51,298 nt of DNA from Amphimedon queenslandica (lineage: Eukaryota; Porifera; Demospongiae; Haplosclerida; Niphatidae), in assembly GCF_000090795.2 (NCBI RefSeq), contig NW_003546246.1, forward strand, positions 320,512 through 371,809, in the 5' to 3' direction. The position numbers and the translations under genes are program-made. Numbering within the stretch: the stretch's first letter is position 1; every line of letters begins with the position of its first letter. This document shows positions 35,307 through 46,575 of this stretch, piece after piece. The notes beneath the pieces are model-generated. The model saw only the letters and a program-made list of their open reading frames with translations. It ran no database searches and had not been told where the DNA came from.

Positions 35307-38300
35307 TTATGTTTCTGTCTCTTGTGTCACATCTTTGGCCTTTGCCTGTTTGAAGTCTGCCATGGCAGAGAAGTACTTTTGATTTGCCTACATGATAATA
35401 CAGTATCAATGATTTGCTAAATAATTATTGCTAAACATCTTACTTCTTTTACTTTCTTTTCTGCTGCCAGCGGATTGACTATTTCAAGGCCCTAAACATG
35501 ATACACTGGCTTATTACTGTGGTGAAATACAATGCAACACATCCCCAAATAGTGAAAATTTATCCACAAAATTAATTAATAGTTTGAAATTGTGAGACTA
35601 ATAATTTTTTTGCAAACACATGTTATTACAACCCATATGAACAGTGTGGACTTTAGGATGGAGCACATTTGTTTCCCTGGGCTTGGCTTATCAAACCCCT
35701 TTTAACTTTAATTTATCTAATATACATAAATATACACATACATGTTTTGATCAGCAGCATTACTACTATACTAGCTTCTAGTGGCATATGCTTCCCCCAG
35801 TATATACATGTACATGGCTACATGCATAAAATGATGTCAGTTCATTTCCTAGCTGGAAAGCTTGCATGTGACAAGCACAAGTCATGCAGCATAGTTGAGT
35901 CCTCACTTGTAGTGGTGTGAAAGCAATTGTCGATGCAGTTCCAGACGTGGCACCTTGTATTGTACTGCGCCCACCATAAACTTGACTTTTCTGAATTTGC
36001 CTCTACATCAAGGAGCATAAAAGAGTACAAATGAAGTAAATTTACTTGTAGACGTTTTGATATTGATATTTGTGTCTTTTTGTCAACTGCAGCTGGTCCA
36101 CGTATTGGTCCACCAACTCCTCCCTTTCCTAACTGACCAACAGAAAAACCCAAGTCTTCTTGGTATGCATCATCTTCAATCTATAACATAATGATAGCAC
36201 ATGTATATGTAATTGTGGTATTGTACATTGATATGATAATAGAAATTAATTTTGTGGTTAAATAATTTATTGTGGATTTGGAATGTTAACACCACACCTG
36301 TAATGATAATTCAATTTTTACAGAGCTCTAATTTGATAGCTGTATGCTATCACCAAAAATGTAAAGGTTTTGATCCTTAAAAATAAAGCACTGTACAGCT
36401 ATCAGCAGGTGCCTGCTGCCACTAAAAGCACATGTATATGGACTTTTATCATACATGTGCATGCTATGTAGGTGTACATGCAACAATTGCAATCACAAAC
36501 TATTTAGAATAGAAACTTAATTCACATGAAAATACATGTATATCATACAAAGGTCAACACATTTACATGGAAAATTAAGTTATGAGTATTACAAACATAA
36601 AAATCTTATGCTAAAATTACCATTTTCAACCAAATTACGTAAAAACAGAGCGAAAGTTTAGCAAATTAAACATTCTGAGGACTATATATTAATTTATGGA
36701 TTAAATGCTACATTGTACCTAAATGGCTAGATATAGAAAAATAGTCTTTGCCTGGTGAAGTCATAACAAATAAACACCTAGGCTAGGGCACTGTACATGT
36801 ATGCATGGCTATTTTAGTCAAGAAAGAGAGCCATTGAGAGAGGCAACTGTGCGAGTGCCAATTATAATTAGATCTGGGAATAGCATAAGCAGAACAAAAT
36901 TAAGTGAAAATGATTGGTCACTAGAGAAGAAATAGTTACAAAAGGACCAGTGAAAAGGTGGACAGAAAAGTTAGCATTTTAAACACTACCATCTCATGTA
37001 ATGATATTACCTCAGCAAATGACATTCTGTTCGCCTGCTTTCTTATGTCAGTCAAAATAACTTTTTGTTTCAGTCGGCGAATTCTAAAAATAAAAGGAAA
37101 TACAGTGCAGATTCATTCAGTACATTTACCTCTTTCCTCCCCTTCTTTTTTTAGGCATGTCATCAGGTTTCGGAAGAGGTTTAATACGTTTCACAGGAGG
37201 AGGCTCTTGTAGTCGATTGACTTTTTCTTCAACTTGTTGTCGTAATTCTATAAAATCCAGTAAAACACACACATTACATGAGTAACAGAAATAAGTAATG
37301 ACATACATGTATTACAATACCATGCACAAGTTGAAGTTACACATATGTACATACAGTGGAATCTCGAAATGTGGACACCATTGGGACCACCCTACAGTGT
37401 CCTGATTATAGGGGTGTCCTTAACTCGGGTTTTTAAAACAAGAACAAATTAATGAACTAATACATGGACTCCAGTGATGTTCCTGTAATGAAGGACTCTT
37501 ATTGTTGCAGTCACTCTGGCAATAGGGTGAACAGATGAACTGGATATGGACTAGAAATTCTTTGCTGGTATGGCTTGTATGGCTCAGAAACATATTTGCA
37601 GGAGCTGAAAAACAATCTTCATGCTATTATTCAGCATGGCCTCATTACTTGAGTAAAATTATTACATTAATCAGTAAGACTCAACCCTTGGGTGTGGCTT
37701 ATGTCTGCATTATGGGGCCTTTTTTAATGGCCAGCACGCAGTTGGGGGACCAAGAAAGTGGCCGCATTACAGAAAAACGAGGTGTCCTTAACTGAGGGGT
37801 TCGCTAATACAGTGTCCTATGGCTTTTTGTCCAGGACCAGCAGCAACTGTCCGCATTATCACAATGTCCTTATCTAAGGGGGTCCACATTTCAAGGTTCC
37901 ACTATACATGCATAGGTATAAAATATGCATAAGCTAACTTTCGCCTAATTCTCCAGATGGATATTCATGACAGCTGTCTACTCGAGCGGCTAAAGTGCAT
38001 TTTGCAGCAAGGAATTTTGCAGCCTTTTTACGATAGTCCTACACAATTTTAACAAGTGTAACATAGTGTAAAAATAGTCCTATAATTGATTTCACCACCT
38101 TGCAAGTACAAATTGGTCATTATTAAGACTTATAGAGGTTCTCTCTACCTTCTAATGCTTCTAGAGAAGTCTTTAGACAGTATCTCTATATTCTCTTCCT
38201 GTTAGAAAGCTGTTAACTTTTTCACATGTGTAAGGCACCATTTTGTTTGCCATGGCCACACCCACTTACGTAAAGGAGCGTGGGCGGGTGGTTGCTATTT

Positions 38301-40731
38301 GCTAGCCAGCTCACCCCCTCCATGCCTTACATGTACGTTTAGGCATGGAGGCTGTGGTCTGGCTATGCGAGACTAGCTATTTGCTAAGGCTTGTTATTTC
38401 TCTAATGCAACATGTATAGAAGAAATGTAAGTGTGGACATACATGTACAAATAAATAAATATATATAGATAGTGCAATGGTGAAATCAATTATAGGAACA
38501 ACCTGGGGCTTCGCCACCAGGTCGTTAAAAATAAATCTAACAAAACAATAATGCAGATATTTTACTTCAGAAGTATTTTGAACAAGGTCAGAAAAATATA
38601 CAAATCCAGTATGAGGTACAACAGCAGCAGTTGAAAATCCTGAAAGTGTTCTCTTTTGGGCTCCAAGTACCTAAAATATAGATAGAATTAACAATATAAT
38701 GACATGAAAATTAATTATTTGATAAAAATTACTTGAATATTGCAAGATGGCATCTGAGAAAGTGCTGTCAAACCACCAGCAATACCTAATAAACATAGAC
38801 AACAAAGTAAGCGAGATGTAAAATGGTAGTACATAGGGCTAATTTTAGATATGGAGAAGTCAGCTATTAATACATGCATAATTTTTTTAATTTTTCTTTA
38901 GCATTTTGTTCCACTTGAGCAAAAGATTAATTTTCAAGTGCCAGTCAAACTGTCAAAGATTGTATTATACATGTATATTCCACCCTGGCATAATTGTACA
39001 TGTACAATACCTATCAGTTTTGCTGCCACAGCTGATCCAACAATAGCTGACAAATTAGGTGCAATAAAAGACATCCTTGACTCAACATATTGCATTATTT
39101 TTAACTTTTTATCATTTAGTTCTAAAGCCTAAAAACATTAGTGTAATAATTAATAAATAATTATTAACAACAAACCATGTCACAAGCTTCCAATATGAGT
39201 TTTAACTCTGATTCTTCCAACACTGACCTGCATAATACCATCAACATAATAAAACTGTTGATATCCTTTTCACATTACCCTTGAGTAGTGGATGCTGTAA
39301 CAGATACAACCATAATGGTAGCCGCAGCTAATATGTCATTCAAATCGACCTTTGTCACTTCTAAATCATTTTGTAATAACTAAAATAAAAATGAATCCAT
39401 AATGACATGCATTTAAGTAACATGTACAAGTACATGTAAGACACTAAATAGCTACAACAAAAGACACTTAAGTTTACCTGAACAGTTTTCACGTATTCAA
39501 TAGGTGTATAAACCATAGACTCTAATTCTGGAAATCGTTTCGAGTAGAGATCTTTTACATACTTGTGTATAGTATCTGAAAATTTCAAAGTAATAATAAC
39601 AAGTAAATTATTTCACCTACAAATTTCATTGTCAATTTCAACAACCATATTGTTGCTCTCAACAATTAACTGATACTCTGGATCGTACTCCACAGGACCA
39701 GACACTATAAAAATTGTCATATTGCACTACTCAAAAGCATGCATATAAGTTAAACATACTTTCTCCAGTTCGTACTGTACCTAAGTGATATTCAACTTTA
39801 TCCATCATATCTTTCAACTAATTTTAAAAGTATGGAAATAGTTTTCATGATTATATAATCATAAAAGTGATAAAACATTACATCACAAAACTACATGATA
39901 CATGTAAAACTAACACATAGCTCTTTCAGTAAAATAATCATATTGACATGTATTTACATGTTGATTTTAGAAATTTTTTTCGCGTATTGGGTACAATTAA
40001 ATCATCACTTTTCTCTGTTAAAAACAGCTATAAAAAGATGAAGCTGGTAAGACGTTATCCATACAAAGTTATCATATAGTGACCTTCTAAACTTATTCGT
40101 TTAGAAATAGAATCTGAAACTTGGTGGATTCGTCTGGAGATTATTTGTTTTTAGACACTGTGTTTGAGAGGTAATAACTTGCTGGAGCTATGCAAACAAA
40201 ATTATAAATATTAATATAATACTCTGGAGTTTCATGAGAATATATAAAATAGCGTATGAGTCTAGATATTGATGCTTCACTGTAATGTTTATCACATGAA
40301 GGACCAGATTATACATGTACATGCACGTGTAGGTTGAGCTATAGGTATACATAATGTACTTGAGCAAAATTTGCTATTCGCAAATTTTGTCTTTCACAAA
40401 TTTTGCTTTTTGTAATAATTATGGGTAAATCTACAGCTCTACACATCATTGTGTGGGCAAATCTAAATATATGTGGATACACACACCACTACTACACAGT
40501 ATATCCCAACTTTAATGTTTATCCCAAATAAACCAACTTAGAACCTATGTTAGAACTAACCAATTGGCTCTCATTAAGTTTAGTGAGGGCATGTACTGAT
40601 CTCTCATCAACATCAGAACTCAATTGCCACTGATTATTGACATCAACAAGATCATCCTCTTCCTCTTCTACTTCATTAACTTCATCATCGTCATCATCTA
40701 AATCAGCCAACAGCTCCTCAGCCAGTGACAT
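35307..40731 (-). CDS. PRPF31: U4/U6 small nuclear ribonucleoprotein Prp31
   Basis: Spliceosomal protein that bridges U4 snRNA-15.5K and U6/U5 for tri-snRNP assembly; nuclear. Sixteen exons on the minus strand: 40731-40561, 39817-39760, 39704-39621, 39575-39478, 39379-39279, 39227-39176, 39128-39011, 38785-38733, 38670-38566, 38038-37939, 37247-37130, 37083-37011, 36180-36046, 36002-35907, 35491-35453, 35387-35307; 493 residues against 499 in human. [17 protein letters not shown] starts it. The NOP domain follows with [63 protein letters not shown] and [18 protein letters not shown]. The C-terminus has [68 protein letters not shown] and [11 protein letters not shown]. Every junction keeps phase. 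Confidence 0.95.
37354..37904. mobile_element. pogo-like non-autonomous element, 551 bp
   Basis: The left end CAGTGGAATCTCGAAATGTG and the inverted right end TAGTGGAACCTTGAAATGTG match at 17 of 20 bases, and further complementarity runs inward (GTCCTTA / TAAGGAC blocks). TA dinucleotides flank it (37352-37353 and 37905-37906). There is no transposase ORF. It lies in the PRPF31 intron between the 37939-38038 and 37130-37247 exons. Confidence 0.75.
38301..38380. repeat. palindromic element end with perfect 11-bp hairpin
   Basis: CCTCCATGCCT (38317-38327) and AGGCATGGAGG (38341-38351) are perfect reverse complements around a 13-nt loop. An outer TAGCCAG / CTGGCTA pair extends the palindrome. 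The right flank, GGTCTGGCTATGCGAGACTA, is the complement of a motif that recurs near 49898-49918. It lies in a PRPF31 intron. Confidence 0.6.
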
Positions 40732-40814
40732 GCTTCAAGTTTAAGATGATGTGACACTCAATGGGCGGGGCATCTTGTTCTCTTCGGCCCCTCCCTACCA
40801 AGCTTTTCAAAAAA
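40732..40814. promoter_or_regulatory. bidirectional promoter, PRPF31 / death-domain gene
   Basis: Only 83 bp separate the divergent start codons. A GC box (GGGCGGGG, 40763-40770) is present, and no TATA box is seen. Both transcription starts must fall in or very near this segment. Confidence 0.5.
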
Positions 40815-42923
40815 ATGGCTTCCAGTAAGCAACAGAACGTTTTGACTCTTGTTACTTAATATATTTTTTATAGGAAATCGTTTCGTTGCTAAGCCTGTGT
40901 CCTTTGAGCTACTGTTTTTAGAATTGAGGGGGCCACTAAATGGCCTGTGGTTTGAATGTTTTCATTCTCTGAAAGTTGACAAAACAAAATTACTTCAAAT
41001 TCGTGATAAGTATAGGAAAGACCCAAAAATATGCGTCATTGAAGGTATTCGTGCTTGGTTGGAAAACACTGACCCCCCTCCATCATGGGAAAGTCTAGTC
41101 CCAGTCCTTCGAAATGTTCTTTTGGAAACAGAATTAGCCGATCGTATTGAACGACTATATGTTGATCCATCGAAGTATCCCAATTACCAGCCTCGTATGC
41201 CTACATTTTCTAGTGAGTTGTTAGAGGGTGATACAATGTTCTTATATGCATCACGTACATGTACATGTATATGTACTCTAATATCATTGTTTGAAAATGC
41301 TGCTAAATCAAATGTAAATTTATGCATATTTTACGCTTATCTTGAAACTTTTATAATTTTAATCTCCCACAAAGCCACTTTTTGATTCATAGCTTCCCAT
41401 TATCCACCTGCGTAACTATTCATTGTTGTGGTTTTTCATTAATTGTCTGCACAATTTGTTCAAGATGTTGTGTTTCTTCATTAAAATGTATTCACAATTA
41501 TTCAAGTGGTAATGAACTTAATTAAAGCAGCTAATGCTGCATGAGTACATATAATAGGAAACATTTAATAGTTAACTTCAATTCAATTAAAGCTGCAATT
41601 GCCATGCACTTATCACTTTAATGATACATGTTTAGTATACATGTACATGTACATGTAGGTACTCGAAACAAATCTGCTTGAATTTTAAAGTTTGTAAAAG
41701 TTTTTGCAGAAAATGAAATTACACCATTCATTAATATCATTTGCAACTGAATGTTTTTACTTAATTTTTTAAAAGCGATAATTACTTAAGTAGCAGCTGG
41801 CTTTTACTTGCATAGCAATTCCGCTATACCACTTCACTAATTGTATTTTTTCACATTTTTGGTCATAAATGGGCATCAAGAATAGTCAAAGGTCAACAGC
41901 AACCTTCCTTTCATATCAAATTAACTGAAATTAAATTAAACAGAGAATACACATACATGTAGAACTAAATTTGCCTACAGAGTATTGTGTTCATAAAATT
42001 GTTGCCATTGTGGCCCATTCAGTACAACTTCAAAGTGTGATGTACATCACGTGTACAATATTCTAGAACAGACTGAAGTTGTCCACATTACTGTGACATT
42101 GGCCTTGTACATGTATAGTAGTAATGCAGTAACGTTGTTAAGTATGTAGTACAGTGAACATGTATTCATCTGAGGTTAAAATGGCTGTCATGACTTTTGT
42201 TACTCAATAGTTGTTCATATTATTTTTCTTCTAGCCAGCAATCCAAAGATAACTTACGAAGGTGTAAAATTATCTTTTGGACCACCTGGATTCAGTAATA
42301 CTGCATTCTCATCACTTCTGACGGATATGATGGATCAATACAATGATGGAGGCTCATGCTACACTCTTCACTATGCCATTTCATCTCTGTGTTGCCCTGA
42401 TGGTACACCATATATTGACTTTGAAATTATTCGTTCAACAATGTCAATTGATGGTATAGTTATGTCTCTTTTATTTCATAACTATGTCTCAGATATGGAT
42501 GTAGATCTTATTATTTATTTAATGAAAGTTTTGCAGCACTTTGACGCTATCAGTTTTTCTCTCCAAATTTATTATAAGGAAAGAAGTCTATTTCAACCAT
42601 TCGTTAGGAAAATATTGAATATAGATGCAATATTTCTCATCACTTTTGAATTTCAACGTGAAGTTGCTGTTCCTGACTTTCAGCTAGCAACCAATCTGAA
42701 GGAAAGAGTACAAATAATTTGTAACCTGACCAGCTTTCCTTATATCATGCAGTTTATGGGATGGTCTGTTGGTCCACTGTGTCTATATTATCAGTTACCA
42801 TATGCAACTATGCATCTTGTCCGTAAATCGTTTCAAACTATGCCAGAAAGCCTGAAAGAATTGAAGATTAATAAAGTTAATATTGAAGTTGGATCAGCTA
42901 AAGATACTCTTGTTACTCAGTAA
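40815..42923 (+). CDS. death-domain protein with uncharacterised C-terminal region
   Basis: Exons 40815-40824, 40874-41212, 42235-42923; 345 residues. About residues 20-100 fit a Death domain: LNGLWFECFHSL, VDKTKLLQIRDKYRKDPKIC, EGIRAWLENTDPPPSWESLV, VLRNVLLETELADRIERLY. These mark the Trp of the amphipathic helices and the WESLV/L..A..I pattern. Death domains make homotypic signalling contacts in apoptosis or innate immunity. The remaining about 230 residues are globular-looking, with hydrophobic stretches (IDGIVMSLLFHNYV, VDLIIYLMKVLQ) and no family I recognise. The first exon encodes only MAS plus one base; its short 49-nt intron has GTAAGC/ATAG ends. It is head-to-head with PRPF31. Intron 2 (1.0 kb) holds TACATG repeats only. 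Confidence 0.75.
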
Positions 42924-43010
42924 CAATGGTATTATGATTCATTATAAATCATTATTATTATTGATATTATAATCGCTATTATTTCTAATATTGATAATAT
43001 TTTTCATAAC

Positions 43011-46000
43011 TCAAATTTCTTTATTACAAGTTTTCACGCCTGTTAGCTTTCTCATTTCAGCTCTAAGTTGTTTGAGTAAGTCTTCATTTTCAGTTTTGTT
43101 TGATATCTCAGGAGGAAGGTGATCCATTGTCTGTACATAAAAATAAAGATTATTATAGATTACCGTATAGCTGGTTTATTTTGTGGCCTCAAATTTTTGT
43201 TGCTTAAATTTTCATTAGAATTAATTTTAGTGCCTTGCTAAATTTTTGTTAATATTTAATTGGTTTTAATAAAATTTAGTGGAATTAATTTTAGTGGATT
43301 TGAGCCTGCACGAAAATTAATTCCACACGAAATAAACCAGCTATACGGTATTACTTTAAATGGTAACATAGTGGACTATTTTGAGTGTTGAAAGTTAACA
43401 ATGGATGATTAGTTAGTTCCTATGTATATCATACATGTACATTTATCTTTTTATGAATAATGCTAGCTGCCAGATATAATTACCGATTAGTATACATGTA
43501 TATGTATTAAACCTTTAAAGGCCCTATACACCAGGCAATGCTATTGCAGGTAATCTGCGCTTACTTTCATGCAGGCAACACTGCAATAGAGTTGCCTGGT
43601 ATATAGTGGCCATAAGCCCCAGCTCCTATTATCCAGGGTAATTTGTACTTGGACAAAATAATTTGTACCAAATGCAATAACAATAATTAAAATTTTAATT
43701 GAGTAACAGTTACATTATTATTACTGTTTTTGGCAGTTTAGATTGCATGCCAGTATAGATCTTCAAGAGTGAATCCCATGTATCCAAGTCAGGATGCAAC
43801 AACTAAAAATCATGAATGACATTTTTAAGTGTCACAAAATGTAATACTTTAAGCATCTTCTGAGCTGCTATTTGCTGTCCATCCTTGCGTCCTCTGCATG
43901 TACCAGTGACTTGAAAGTTAGGTCCACATGACAATTTGTAATAAGACTGTATGCTAGCATCTTGTGAACTGCTTGTGTTTGCACTGTCATTTTGAGATGT
44001 TTCCTGTTCTGGAAGAGTAAGCTCAATCTTAAAATCCGGTTCATCAACTCCACTGCCTTTGAGTCTTACAATTAGTACAGTAGTTACATGCATAATTACA
44101 CATGTATTAAAAGTTACATCTACCTTTGGCAGCATTTTTGCAAAATGCTCCATGGTGATGGCAATCCAACTTGATTTAAAAGTATTGGTGACTGTATATC
44201 TTCAATAGAAATTGAAGACAAATACTGATACAATTATTTATGAATAATTAAGAGTTGGATTTTGCAATACAACGAACTTCAAATTCCTTATTGCAATCAA
44301 TTTCAGCAGATGAATTACTTCTAAAAGAGCCAGGCAAAAACAATTCTAGCGTAGTTTGAGCTATAAACGGGCAGTGCTATGATGAAAAAAATATAATATT
44401 CACCAGCACATTGCTTTGCAGATCTCTTTGATGAGCCACTTCCACTACCATAATGAACTCCACCAATGACAGCAGTGCAGTGGTAGGGTGTCTGCCCACT
44501 TCCTAAAGTGCCTTATATTATTGTTAAAAAATAAAATGGAAATTTACCAGTTTCTGTTGTGGCATAGTCTATCTCACTCCTAAGATAATTTTGGCAGAAT
44601 TCAAGCAGGATAGACACAGGTGGCTTATGACTAAGGTTGACTGTCCATGCTTTAAGATAATTGTAGAATGAACATTCATAATGGCTACAGCACTATTACT
44701 TGCTGAATTAGTTTTTCCTTGATGATCTGGTTTGATATATTTCTTGGGTATAGTGACTGTAACAACTTTAGAAATAAGTTCAGGCTACAAATTAAAATAG
44801 GAAATGACTCAATTTACAGTGCAAATTGTCTCACAACTACAATCCCTTGATCTTCAGCAGGTAGTTTCCTTTTTCTTTTCTGTCTGGCTTCTTTCTTTTC
44901 GCCGGTATTGGTACTAATATTTTAACAATACAAATCAATTCAATACTCCTGGATCACTACATACATGTAGGTTTATGTGTATACTTTATACATGTATGTT
45001 GATGCCATTATTGAAAAGTGCATGAAGTACATTTACTGGTACATTATAAAAAATACCATTTCAAGGTAAATATACCCACTTAAAAAGTGATAGCAAACTT
45101 GACAAACAGCTAATAATCTCATACTTTTAGTACTGCTACTCATATCCACCAGGTACATGTTCATGTAATTAGCTGCCAGCTTTAGGGGAACAGCAATTTA
45201 CTAGTTCAAAAGTATACATGTATCATACATATGTATAGGTTTGTCACTAAACTTTATAAAGTATAATGACTAACTACATTGCCACAAGTTTACATTATAA
45301 CGTGCCAAGATGATGAAATATTTACATCTTTAACTTGAGATGGGATTAACAATCAATGATCAAATGATCATGTACTTTTAATAATTAAAAGTACATTTAC
45401 CATGCAAAATGATTCGTAACAAGAGATATATTTAGAAAAATTGTAATAAATTTTATATACATAGATGTAAGTAATTTTTTGCCACGTGTTTTAAGTTTGC
45501 TCAAATAAAATGAAACGCACATTTTATTATGGTGATTCATTCACAGATTTGCCAAATACCCAAGTTGATTGCTTGCCTATGCATAGTACATGTACATGTA
45601 TGTCTTATAAATGTACCTTACACTCTCTATAGGGTAACCTGAAGGCCATCGAATCATTAAGTACTCCTGCAATTTATTTGATTCTAATAAAATATATTAA
45701 TGAATTTAAAAGAATGAACTGTACGTGCCAATCTTATGAAGCTGTAAGGAAGTTTCGAAACCACTCAACCATTTGTCAATACAAGGAATAGCAGTTGCAG
45801 GGACCTTGTGTTTCTGTTATAAATGTTTTATTAAAGGAAAGAAATAAAAGTTTTCTACTTTAATTGTTTTTGATGTTGATACAATATAGGGTTTAGACCA
45901 GGTGCAAACACGAGTAGGCTTGTGAAAATATACTTGTCCACCAGATTCATGCTGTATAGGAACCCAACCATCAGGAAGAATTGAAGAATAGTTTGAGAGC

Positions 46001-46513
46001 ATAGGATCATCTCCTATAAAAATTAGAGATTGAGAAACTTTGAACATTAAAACTGAGCAAAAAAAGGTTAAAAGTTTTTAAACAGAAAAAAAATACTAAA
46101 CAGTGGAATGAAAATTTTTCATAATAGAAATTCAACATTGCCTTCATTGATTAGAGGGTTAAATTTTGGTGAATTTATCATTCTCTTACACCACCACATC
46201 ACTCAAGTTTTGATTTAGTTTATCCCTTAAAATTATTTTGAAGTTACTTATTACCAGCAGAAAAGATACTGTACATGTAAGAAGCCAGCCTCCCATAAAA
46301 AAAACTCATTTTTCTAATCCGCACATTTTGTCCCATTGCATCAAATGTCAAATCACTCTTTTATGGATACACTACCAATTAATCTTCACTTGTTCAATGA
46401 ATTACAACCCCAAATAATTCAATTAAAAAGATTCTATCAAAAATCAATGTGTGAATTAGACTTGAATTGAACTAACATAGATACACGTACGTGTACATGT
46501 AAGTATGGCAAAC

Positions 46514-46575
<62 letters not shown>

